A stretch of DNA of 6,691 nt from assembly GCA_946183895.1 (NCBI GenBank), contig CAMHDX010000050.1, forward strand, positions 1-6,691. The letters are read 5' to 3'. The notes below the pieces were generated by a model. The model ran no database searches. It saw nothing but the letters and a program-made list of their open reading frames with translations, and was not told the DNA's origin. Position numbers and translations under genes: made by a program. Numbering within the stretch: position 1 is the first letter of the stretch; the number at the start of each line of letters is the position of its first letter. Shown piece after piece: positions 1 to 6,251 of this stretch. Origin of the DNA: an uncultured Porphyromonadaceae bacterium (GTDB taxonomy: Bacteria; Bacteroidota; Bacteroidia; Bacteroidales; Muribaculaceae).

Positions 1-270
1 TCCATAACAACGAATAGAACGCGCCCCAAAAAAAGCCGACAAATAACAATCGCAGCATCTTCTCGGCAGTGCGCTTTACTGTGTATCGCTTTCCTATGGT
101 CAAGTAGCCGTTAACCATGAAGAATAACGGCACACCGGCTGTTGAGATACTCCACAACACCTTTATCATTGTCGGGTAATAAATTCCGTCAGCAGGCGCG
201 ACGCCGAAGTCTACCATCTGCAGATGATAGAGTCCAATCCAAATATGCGAGTCTTTACTTGAGCAGACAT
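1..270 (-). pseudogene. acyltransferase-3 family membrane protein, N-terminal part, apparently frame-disrupted near its start; continues past the window edge
   Basis: The minus strand from 217 to the window edge encodes 72 residues typical of the early part of an acyltransferase-3 (OafA/WecH-like) integral membrane O-acyltransferase. They include the hydrophobic stretch with GVPLFFMVNGYL (about residues 29-40 from the 217 ATG), a basic loop (GKRYTVKRTAEK), and a second hydrophobic segment running off the edge. These proteins transfer acyl, often acetyl, groups to surface glycans. This frame has no ATG before 217 and therefore lacks the first membrane helix with its conserved histidine. In another frame an ATG at 270 reads MSAQVKTRIFGLDSI, which looks like a normal start of such a protein, but stops at 211-213. 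The open frame upstream of 217 reads IGLYHLQ, so helix 1 looks truncated and shifted. I infer an indel or small deletion around 220-240. A short intact gene starting at 217, or a sequencing error, remains possible. The ATG at 270 lies about 50 nt after the preceding gene. Confidence 0.55.
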
Positions 271-319
271 AATAGTTTCAAAAGTTCAAAATAGCACCAT
301 TGAGCGCTTGTAGGCGGGA

Positions 320-1255
320 CTATGGGAGCCACCGGGAGACAATCCGCGTCAGGCGATAGCAATGGGAGACGGCGAAAGCGTACAGACGCATTGACCTTGA
401 GGACAACCGCGTCTTGCCAATCAGGTGGCCATAGTCGCGCACAACGGCTTGCAGCTGCCGGATGTGCTCATTATAGTCAACTCCGCACCGCGCGGCATCG
501 CGTAGCAGTAGTGTCATCTCGATAGCGAAACGGGCGCGGGCAATGTCCAGATGTTGTGGATACTTGGCACTGACATCCTCACATATCTTGCTCCAAGCGT
601 AATAAGCGCTGAACTTCTTCTCGCTGAAGTATGAGTGCGAAAGGCTATTATCGTTGACACGGTAATTGTAGAGATGATGTGGCGTGATTCGCACCGAGCG
701 AACTCGTTGCAACACATTCCAGGTCATTAGTGCATCCTCGCCGTAACTCACCTGAGTATCAAAGCGATAGCCACGGAACAAGTTCCCGCGGGTCGCTTTG
801 TTCCAAAGCGACCCGCGAAATTTTTTGTGTTTTAGGAACTCGGCTATGGCCTCCTCGCGGGTGTAGACGCAGTCGTCCTCAACACCCGAGCCTACCATCT
901 GGAATGAAACCATGTCGTAGTCGCCCTCGGCTTGCTCGCGCATCAAGGTCTCCAACGCGCCGCTCTCCAGCCAGTCGTCGCTGTCGACAAACAGTACAAA
1001 CTCGCCAGTGGCGTGGTCCAGCAAGTCGTTACGGGTGGCGGCCACTCCTCTGTTCTCTCGCGAGTACACCTCCACGCGGCTATCGCGAGCCGAATACTCG
1101 TTCATGATGGCTAACGACCCGTCGGAAGAGCCGTCATTGACCATGACAACCTGCAAGTTGTCGTATGATTGCCCCAGCACGCTGTCAAGGCATTCCCGCA
1201 GGAATGGCTCGACATTATACACGGGGATCAATATTGATAACAGTGGCTTATCCAT
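320..1255 (-). CDS. family 2 glycosyltransferase (GT-A fold)
   Basis: This 311-residue protein has a complete GT2 catalytic domain: SILIPVYNVE near the N-terminus (residues 7-16), VNDGSSDGS (39-47) for nucleotide binding, RENRGVAATRN (66-76), and the metal-binding DxD-type motif FVDSDDW (89-95). A likely acceptor-side acidic pair follows in YGEDALMTW (171-179). The length is normal for bacterial surface-glycan GT2 enzymes, and no membrane segment is evident, so it probably works on the cytoplasmic face on a lipid-linked oligosaccharide. The donor sugar and linkage cannot be read from the sequence. The ATG overlaps the end of the preceding gene by 8 bp (1248-1255), which supports this start and indicates translational coupling. 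The C-terminal 100 residues are arginine- and tyrosine-rich and not recognisable as a separate domain. Confidence 0.93.
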   Translation of the reverse strand: MDKPLLSILIPVYNVEPFLRECLDSVLGQSYDNLQVVMVNDGSSDGSLAIMNEYSARDSRVEVYSRENRGVAATRNDLLDHATGEFVLFVDSDDWLESGALETLMREQAEGDYDMVSFQMVGSGVEDDCVYTREEAIAEFLKHKKFRGSLWNKATRGNLFRGYRFDTQVSYGEDALMTWNVLQRVRSVRITPHHLYNYRVNDNSLSHSYFSEKKFSAYYAWSKICEDVSAKYPQHLDIARARFAIEMTLLLRDAARCGVDYNEHIRQLQAVVRDYGHLIGKTRLSSRSMRLYAFAVSHCYRLTRIVSRWLP

Positions 1256-2441
1256 TATGCTCGGCTAACCAACGCTGCTGCGCGTCAATCAATCGGTTCA
1301 ACAACTGCTCAGCCGCTACGGGGCCGTTGAAGTGCGAACGCACGAACTCACAACCGGTGGTGGCTATGCGCTCCAACTCCGCCTGATGCTCGGGCTGCTG
1401 ATAGTAACTGATTTTTGCCTTGAGGTCGTCCAATGTGCCATCATACCCGATGTAATGCACTCCCTCTTGCATCCCGTAGTCCTCATAGTAGCCTATGGTT
1501 TGACCGATGTAGGCACAGCCGCTTGCCATGCCCTCAACAAAGCCAACGCCGGGAATGCCCATAATCTCCTCGCCCACAATGCACATCTTGTAGTCGTTGA
1601 ACTTCTCGACCATGTCAAAGGAGTAATACTTCTTTTGATGACCGCCAAAGAACTTTGAATACAAGCGACCCAACACACGGGTGACGGGATTGTTGCCTTT
1701 GAAGGACTTGTCGTCCTCGCCATAGTCGCTATTGAAGCAATCAATCCACTGTGTCAACTCGGTGGCATGGTCCTTGATTTGCTTGCGCGCGGGCTGGGCG
1801 CACGGGTCGCCATAGACCTCGGTGATGTTGTGCATATAGGTCACGGTGCCCACCGACACTGCCTTGTTTTGCCGCTCGGCGAATGGCTTCACGACCTTAA
1901 AGCGGTCGCCGTACACAAAGGGTTGCAACAAGAACTCCCCCTTGAACCAATCGTAGTACTTGGCGTAGATGAGCGAATATTTGCTCAGGATGCTCTCGTT
2001 GACCATGACGTCAACACCAAGTCGCCGCATCACGTCGGCTGGCGCGGTGGCAAAGTGGATAAAGCTATTCACCACCATTGCAGCAGGGTGACTTGAGAAC
2101 AACATCTGGTTGCCGTAATAGCTGTAAACTATCACGATGTCATCGCGACGGATCTCTGTCTCGCTACGCAACACGGTCACCTTGCTGCTATCAATCTTGT
2201 TGAGGCGCAACGCGAGCTTGTGCTCCAGGAACCTAAAGGACTGCAGGAACTTGCTCGTGGTGCTGTAGGACAGCGACAAGCCGCGCTCGTTGATATAGCT
2301 ACACACTTCTATATCATCGCGCGAGAGGAGATAATCAAGCAGATATTTATGCTTAATGGCAACCGATTGGCCGAAGATTATCTTGTTCAGTGTCTTCAGC
2401 AGGAACTCGTTGCCATGCAGATTTACAAAAACAATTCTCAT
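1248..2441 (-). CDS. GT-B-like glycosyltransferase (group 1 type C-terminal domain)
   Basis: This 397-residue protein begins MRIVFVNLHGNEFL, a typical first beta strand and glycine loop of a GT-B N-terminal domain. The recognisable part is the C-terminal third. There, CIVGEEIMGIPGVGFVEGMA (residues 287-306) followed by SGCAYIGQT resembles the nucleotide-sugar-binding region of group 1 glycosyltransferases, with a 'privileged glutamate, then small-residue loop' arrangement. It is followed by YIGYDGTLDDLKAKISYY and a helical tail (EFVRSHFNGPVAAEQLLNRL) usual for the Glyco_trans_1_2/CgeB-like class. The middle, about residues 60-270, is not recognisable and is probably acceptor-specific. The start overlaps the acyltransferase stop in an ATGA arrangement (2438-2441). 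Sugar and linkage are unknown. A non-catalytic polysaccharide protein with a GT-B fold is possible but less likely. Confidence 0.8.
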   Translation of the reverse strand: MRIVFVNLHGNEFLLKTLNKIIFGQSVAIKHKYLLDYLLSRDDIEVCSYINERGLSLSYSTTSKFLQSFRFLEHKLALRLNKIDSSKVTVLRSETEIRRDDIVIVYSYYGNQMLFSSHPAAMVVNSFIHFATAPADVMRRLGVDVMVNESILSKYSLIYAKYYDWFKGEFLLQPFVYGDRFKVVKPFAERQNKAVSVGTVTYMHNITEVYGDPCAQPARKQIKDHATELTQWIDCFNSDYGEDDKSFKGNNPVTRVLGRLYSKFFGGHQKKYYSFDMVEKFNDYKMCIVGEEIMGIPGVGFVEGMASGCAYIGQTIGYYEDYGMQEGVHYIGYDGTLDDLKAKISYYQQPEHQAELERIATTGCEFVRSHFNGPVAAEQLLNRLIDAQQRWLAEHNG

Positions 2442-3409
2442 TTAGTTTTTCGAATAAATTTACCGGCACTTTCCATGACTATTCCGACCACATGGCTGAT
2501 GAGCCATGACGCACAGAAGGTCAGAACTATCGTCCATAGGACCACGAGGTTGATGTCATGGAAGATGGTGATGGCGGGCTGGTAGAACCAACTAACGGGA
2601 CGAGTGAAAAATAGGGCGTGGAAAAACCACATATACACGCTTACCCCCCCCAATGTCTGTAGGACAGTCCTTAAGTATCGCAGCCTAAAGACGTTGAACA
2701 ACAACACTATTCCCGCAATTTCGAGCGGGACATAGAAGAAGTCCAGACTAAATCCATACACCGAGCCACACAACCAGCGCGCAACCAATGGCAGCACAAC
2801 CAATGCAATGCCGACACATCCTCCCACCGACCGCAATGGGATATGCAATCGCTCAAACAAGCGCTCATGGGCGAAATAGTAGCCCAACACCATGCCGGGC
2901 GTGCACAACATGCAATTGAATATAGCCAACAATACCTTGTTCTCCAAACAGCCGGGAATAGAGTGTACTCCAACCTCAAGGACGAATGCCACAAGAATTG
3001 CCACAATGCTATTGCGTAATGGCGCTCGATTAATGAACCGCGACACAAACGGCATCACTATCATCGCATAGATGAAGAAGTAAACAAACCAACTATAATA
3101 GTTGAAGTGCGAATCGATGCCGACAAGGTTGAACAACAATTTTATTACACTAGTGTGACACAATTCTTTGAAACACACCGGCACTGTAAATACGAACAAT
3201 ATCACCCAGAATGGTATCAGCAACTTTTTGATGTGCTGAATACTATATCGCAAGTCTTTGTCCTTAGAGAAGTTATATCCATATCCCACCATAAAGACAA
3301 AGATGCCGACACATATCTTGAACACGTCGTTGACATGAGCTAACGGCGCGTGCGAAAAACCAACATCTGCGAGGTAGAGGCCACGCCCATAGCAATGGAG
3401 CAACATCAT
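2438..3409 (-). CDS. acyltransferase-3 family integral membrane O-acyltransferase (start uncertain; coding probably extends to 3463)
   Basis: The product has 323 residues from the first in-frame ATG and about nine or ten hydrophobic membrane segments (for example near 27-46, 64-80, 105-124, 135-150, 160-180, 195-213, 225-242, 257-275 and 287-312). This is the usual layout of acyltransferase-3 enzymes that O-acylate surface polysaccharides. MMLLHCYG carries the conserved histidine of helix 1 (H5), and SVYMWFFHALFF near 257-268 is the conserved late helix. The ATG at 3409 cuts helix 1 short: the same frame stays open upstream and reads DITLIIKGVAIIY directly before it. It has no ATG, GTG or TTG before the stop at 3479-3477, only an ATA at 3463-3461, 8 nt after the preceding stop. 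I infer that the original start was at 3463 and is now ATA (341 residues). An 8-G run lies at 2651-2644 in phase with the frame. Confidence 0.88.
   Translation of the reverse strand: MMLLHCYGRGLYLADVGFSHAPLAHVNDVFKICVGIFVFMVGYGYNFSKDKDLRYSIQHIKKLLIPFWVILFVFTVPVCFKELCHTSVIKLLFNLVGIDSHFNYYSWFVYFFIYAMIVMPFVSRFINRAPLRNSIVAILVAFVLEVGVHSIPGCLENKVLLAIFNCMLCTPGMVLGYYFAHERLFERLHIPLRSVGGCVGIALVVLPLVARWLCGSVYGFSLDFFYVPLEIAGIVLLFNVFRLRYLRTVLQTLGGVSVYMWFFHALFFTRPVSWFYQPAITIFHDINLVVLWTIVLTFCASWLISHVVGIVMESAGKFIRKTK
2644..2651 (-). repeat. 8-bp G homopolymer inside the acyltransferase gene
   Basis: Eight consecutive C on the plus strand read as eight G in the coding strand, encoding the Leu-Gly-Gly-Val turn just before the conserved SVYMWFFH helix. 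The reading frame is intact with eight G. A change of one base would remove the last conserved helices. Such tracts are known slippage sites for phase variation in surface-glycan genes of other bacteria (Campylobacter, Neisseria). Here it may simply follow from adjacent Gly codons. Confidence 0.6.
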
Positions 3410-3470
3410 GTAGATGATTGCTACTCCCTTGATGATTAGCGTGATATCCTTGCCAAATGTTATGTTGCCT

Positions 3471-4163
3471 TTAGTCGCTTACATAACGATCCAGGGTCCA
3501 GTCGCGATACCGGCTAATCTCAATGGGGCGGAAGATGTGACCATCCAACAGCATGGCGTATATGATGTGCGACAAGTACAGATGCCCGTAACCCTGCAGA
3601 CGGGCGTAATAGTCGCAAAACTCCTTCGCGTCCTCAAAGCAGTAACCGCCGGCGTTGAAGTATCGGCTCACCACACGGCTCTCAATCACGTTGGTGATGT
3701 AATTCATATCATCAACCGCCACATAGCTCTTGTGTTGCGGGTCCACCAATTGCAGGTCCTCCAACGGATAGATGGCGATTCCGTTCTGGCGCAAAACCTC
3801 TGAGGCTGCGAAGTAGCAATCGGCATCCTTGATGAACACGGGTCCGCTGATGTACTCTTGCTCTATCACGCGACTTATCGTCTCGGGCTGACTTCCTGTT
3901 TGCTTTTCCAACACGCACACGCGCGACGAGCTCATTCCTAAGCGCCCAAACTGCAATTCCAACTGGCCACGCAGACCATAGCGCTCGTCGTGCTCGCGCA
4001 GGATGACAAACAGTATGTCGGTGAAGTTAGACAAGTCCATGCCGGAGATCGCTTTGACGCAACGCATAATGCCATCGTCGGTGTAGGTGAACGGCAACGG
4101 CAAGCGTGACGCATATTCCGGTTTGTTGCCGGCAACCGGCACTATCAGACTAAAGGTTTCCAT
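3471..4163 (-). CDS. small GT-A-fold nucleotidyltransferase-like protein
   Basis: This 230-residue protein starts FSLIVPVAGNKPEYASRLP, a beta strand and loop in the position of the nucleotide-binding loop of sugar nucleotidyltransferases, although the usual GxGxR signature is not intact. It continues with DILFVILREHDERYGL (49-64), the GSQPETISRVI segment (90-100), and VFIKDADCYF (109-118), which carries a metal-binding DxD-like motif. NAGGYCFEDA (170-179) and a DWTLDRY tail end the domain. This matches a GT-A-fold NTP transferase of the kind found in Bacteroidales capsule loci, of about the usual length. A glycosyltransferase of GT-A fold is the main alternative. It overlaps the kinase gene by 14 bp, which suggests that it acts on the kinase product. 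The substrate is unknown. Confidence 0.7.
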   Translation of the reverse strand: METFSLIVPVAGNKPEYASRLPLPFTYTDDGIMRCVKAISGMDLSNFTDILFVILREHDERYGLRGQLELQFGRLGMSSSRVCVLEKQTGSQPETISRVIEQEYISGPVFIKDADCYFAASEVLRQNGIAIYPLEDLQLVDPQHKSYVAVDDMNYITNVIESRVVSRYFNAGGYCFEDAKEFCDYYARLQGYGHLYLSHIIYAMLLDGHIFRPIEISRYRDWTLDRYVSD

Positions 4164-5019
4164 ATATGTCTGCTATCGTGTTCTTGAGGTAAACAACAAT
4201 CGCCGGATCGGTCACGTATTGCAGAATGCGGAGGAAGTTCATCAGCTGCATCATGCCGTAATAGCGCGTGTACCACGCATATTTTTTCGCGAAATGCGCA
4301 TGCAACTCGGCATCGATTTTGCGATTGACTATCTGCTGGCGCACGGCGTCAAAGTGCCTGGTGTACATCAGCTGGGACCACCCGTAAGCGGTGTCCTGAC
4401 GCAGCTTGACGATGTCCATCAGCGGGGTCTCGACAAAGGAGTCGAGAAAGTCAATCAGGTAGTAGTTGTTGCCGCTAAACAGGATGTTGGAGAAAGTCAG
4501 GTCGCCATGACACTGCCCCACGGGCAACATCATGTCGCCACAGTTGGCAAATACCGCTCGCATCTGCGACATTAACCGCGACACTTCGTCATCGCCGCTC
4601 AACAGCGCATTGGCATTGACATGCGCTTCAACACTGGCAAACTTGTCGCGCATCACCGCTGCGGGCACGAGGGTCATGCGAGACAACGACACCTCGTGCT
4701 CGATGAAGCCTATCAACACCGCCGTGAGGTTGTGGATTTGGCTCGCCTCGGCCTGCTCGAAATACTCAATAAAATTGCGGCTGTAGACGTATTCCATCTT
4801 TATCACCGCCGATGCCTCGTCGCGCGACACATCCAGCACCGCGGGCACGCGCATCTGGCGATAGCCGATAGCCGAGGCTTGCCGCTGCTTCGCCGCCTGG
4901 TCACACAACCGATTCAGGTAGCCCTTGTCGCTCGTGGATTTATACACAAACAACTCGGTGCCCTCGCGCACCACTTCGATGCGGCAACCGGAGTGGCCTT
5001 GTACATCAATATGCTTCAT
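4150..5019 (-). CDS. aminoglycoside/choline-kinase-fold (APH family) small-molecule kinase
   Basis: This 289-residue soluble protein carries the catalytic loop QCHGDLTFSNILF (169-181) with H171, D173 and N178, the HxDxxxxN pattern of APH and choline kinases. LIDFLDSFVETPLMDIVKL (188-206) follows, and D190 is the metal-binding aspartate of the DFG-like position. VYKST with K27 fits the ATP-binding lysine, and KMEYVYSRNF (74-83) fits the hinge. The C-terminal helical part (Trp/Tyr/Met rich) would form the acceptor pocket. The family phosphorylates hydroxyls of small molecules. In a glycan locus the likely substrate is a sugar, choline/ethanolamine-like or other alcohol destined for nucleotide activation, rather than an antibiotic. 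The gene overlaps the HAD gene upstream and the nucleotidyltransferase gene downstream by 14 bp each, pointing to coupled translation and one pathway. Confidence 0.88.
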   Translation of the reverse strand: MKHIDVQGHSGCRIEVVREGTELFVYKSTSDKGYLNRLCDQAAKQRQASAIGYRQMRVPAVLDVSRDEASAVIKMEYVYSRNFIEYFEQAEASQIHNLTAVLIGFIEHEVSLSRMTLVPAAVMRDKFASVEAHVNANALLSGDDEVSRLMSQMRAVFANCGDMMLPVGQCHGDLTFSNILFSGNNYYLIDFLDSFVETPLMDIVKLRQDTAYGWSQLMYTRHFDAVRQQIVNRKIDAELHAHFAKKYAWYTRYYGMMQLMNFLRILQYVTDPAIVVYLKNTIADIYGNL

Positions 5020-5581
5020 TCCACTTGTTCACATTTATGAATCCGGCTCCACTAGCTTGTGCCGCCTCAAGCCCCACTGGTGAATCCTCAAAAATCATAG
5101 TCTCGCTCGGACTGATATTAAATCGCTTCATCACGGTGAGATAAATCTCGGGTGATGGCTTGCCGGCGGTCACATCTTCGCCAGCCAGCACGAGGTCAAA
5201 GTCGTCAATGGCATTGATGTGACGCAAGGCGTTCTCGAGGTTCTTCCGCCGAGCTGTCGATGCCACGGCGGTTTTGCCGCCGCAATGTCTGAACATCCTG
5301 ATGAACTCCAGCAACGCGGCATTGACCTTGATGTGCTCGAAATATTCGGGATAGTACTCGGCCTTCAGCTCACGCACGCGCGATGCCACGGCGGCGTCGC
5401 GGACATTCATCGCCTCCATGAAGCGGTCAAAGCGAAACCCGAAACAGGCTCGGTACTGCTCGCGCGACAGCGACAGGCCCACCGCGCCAAACGCCCGCTC
5501 ATACGCCCGATAGTTCGCCTCGAACGTGTCGACCAGCGTCCCGTCAAAGTCCGTCACAATCAACCGTATCATAGCACTCAT
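5006..5581 (-). CDS. HAD-superfamily hydrolase, subfamily IA (phosphatase or beta-phosphoglucomutase-like)
   Basis: All four HAD motifs are present in this 191-residue protein: DFDGT (11-15) with nucleophile D11 and acid/base D13, AVAST with S108, GKPSPE with K141, and IFEDSPVG with E165/D166. A helical cap lies between motifs I and II (about 20-90). The PSPEIY and EDSPVGLEAA sequences are typical of the beta-phosphoglucomutase-like/phosphatase group, so it may remove or move a phosphate on a sugar or polyol. An ATG at 5572 (residue 4) would give the more usual MIRLIVTDFDG beginning. The ATG at 5581 sits only 3 bp from the end of the repeat unit, so it may have been created or exposed by the insertion. 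The end overlaps the kinase gene by 14 bp. Confidence 0.92.
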   Translation of the reverse strand: MSAMIRLIVTDFDGTLVDTFEANYRAYERAFGAVGLSLSREQYRACFGFRFDRFMEAMNVRDAAVASRVRELKAEYYPEYFEHIKVNAALLEFIRMFRHCGGKTAVASTARRKNLENALRHINAIDDFDLVLAGEDVTAGKPSPEIYLTVMKRFNISPSETMIFEDSPVGLEAAQASGAGFINVNKWNEAY

Positions 5582-5590
5582 CTAACAACA

Positions 5591-5720
5591 AATTAAACGA
5601 ATTGAACTAATTATTATAATTCAAGGAAAGTTCTTGAAATCACGAATGTAGACTAATAAGTCCGAATGAAAACTAATTATGCACCCTATTCGTTTTAATT
5701 AGTTGCAATTCGCTTTAATT
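5591..5720. repeat. long imperfect inverted repeat inside unit A
   Basis: The sequence at 5591-5612, read on the minus strand, is repeated on the plus strand at 5697-5720 with only two single-base insertions. Both follow a roughly 9-bp rhythm of AATT plus a GTT-like word. The arms could pair into a stem of about 22 bp with a loop of about 84 nt, in DNA or in a transcript. Confidence 0.7.
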
Positions 5721-5742
5721 CGCATTCCTCAATCCTTAAGTC

Positions 5743-5760
5743 GCTGACACACGTGTCAGC
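5743..5760. other. short near-perfect palindrome (hairpin)
   Basis: The arms GCTGACAC and GTGTCAGC are perfect inverted copies separated by two bases. It is the only GC-balanced structure inside the AT-rich unit A. It is not directly followed by a T-run on either strand, so it is a poor intrinsic terminator. A protein-binding site or cruciform is as likely. Confidence 0.6.
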
Positions 5761-5851
5761 CCTTGAATTCTAATCTATTTTTTGTATAATTATATCGTTT
5801 TGGGATTTTTTGTATAAATTTGTTAAATTTGTTGTATTAAAATGGTTTTAG

Positions 5852-6235
5852 CTATCGATTAGGAAGAAACAATCGCTCTCGATACAAAGACGTCTCTCCA
5901 AAATTAAACAGATATCCTAGTTTAAAGTTACCAGCTTTCAGATAATTGATCACCTGCGACTTGAACGCGGGTAACACTTCATTAACTGCCTTCAGCTCCA
6001 CGACTATTCTGTCATAACATAGAAAGTCAACATAGAAATCATGATCAAGGATTTCACCCTCATAAGTAATAGTGAGATGTTTCTCACGCTCATATGGGAT
6101 ACCTCGTTTACGGAACTCTATCTCTAATGCATCTTGGTACACCTTTTCAGCAAACCCACAACCCAACACTGAGTGAACGTGTAATGCCGCCCCTACAATC
6201 TGAAAGCTCTCATCCCCGTACAAAAAATTGCCCAT
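5852..6235 (-). CDS. GxxExxY family protein (PDDEXK_3, nuclease-like fold)
   Basis: This 127-residue protein contains the family signature GFAEKVY (G27, E30, Y33), followed by KRGIPYEREK and FYVDFLCYDRIVVELKAV. In the latter, D70 and E80-x-K82 form a PD-(D/E)xK nuclease-like core, and QVINYLK (94-100) supplies the usual QxxxY helix. The length is the family norm (about 125). The family is widespread and often multi-copy in Bacteroidota and Verrucomicrobia, and its function is not established. The fold suggests DNA cleavage, repair or element mobility. Key residues all look intact. It is not related to glycan synthesis and sits alone between two repeat units in AT-rich DNA, unlike its neighbours, which fits horizontal insertion. 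The ATG at 6235 is the only sensible start, and no Shine-Dalgarno is seen. Confidence 0.92.
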   Translation of the reverse strand: MGNFLYGDESFQIVGAALHVHSVLGCGFAEKVYQDALEIEFRKRGIPYEREKHLTITYEGEILDHDFYVDFLCYDRIVVELKAVNEVLPAFKSQVINYLKAGNFKLGYLFNFGETSLYRERLFLPNR

Positions 6236-6251
6236 GATCCTAAATATTAAT

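Larger units (their letters stand above)
5585..5835. repeat. repeat unit A (251 bp, long form, inverted termini)
   Basis: The unit starts with ACAACAAATTAAACGAATTG and ends with AAATTTGTTAAATTTGTTGT, so the termini are imperfect inverted repeats. Between the ends it has about 180 bp absent from unit B. This includes an internal inverted copy of the left end (5697-5720), a hairpin at 5743-5760, and a 13-bp direct repeat (5777-5789 and 5805-5817). It fills the non-coding stretch between the HAD and GxxExxY genes, and no gene is seen in it. Confidence 0.85.

Noticed and set aside
322..1268. Several plus-strand open frames (up to 125 codons) across the GT2 gene
   Set aside because: They are Arg/Ser-rich shadow translations opposite a well-supported GT2 enzyme.
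1767..2096. Plus-strand open frame of 109 codons opposite the GT-B-like gene
   Set aside because: It is antisense to a real gene, rich in His/Val/Asp as expected of a reverse-frame shadow, and has no recognisable domain.
4087..4575. Open frame of 162 codons on the plus strand
   Set aside because: It lies antisense to the kinase and nucleotidyltransferase genes, both of which have clear catalytic motifs. Its protein is low-information and shows no family features, so it is a shadow frame.
5743..5800. Hairpin followed by T-rich sequence as an intrinsic terminator
   Set aside because: The T-run begins about 18 nt after the stem and only on the plus strand, where there is no gene to terminate.
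5815..5831. Tandem TAAATTTG boxes (also at 6320-6336) matching the Bacteroidota -7 consensus TAnnTTTG on the plus strand
   Set aside because: They fall in AT-rich repeat ends with a 9-bp period where chance matches are expected. They would drive antisense transcription, and a correctly spaced TTTG upstream is seen for only one of them (5799-5802). Not strong enough to call promoters.
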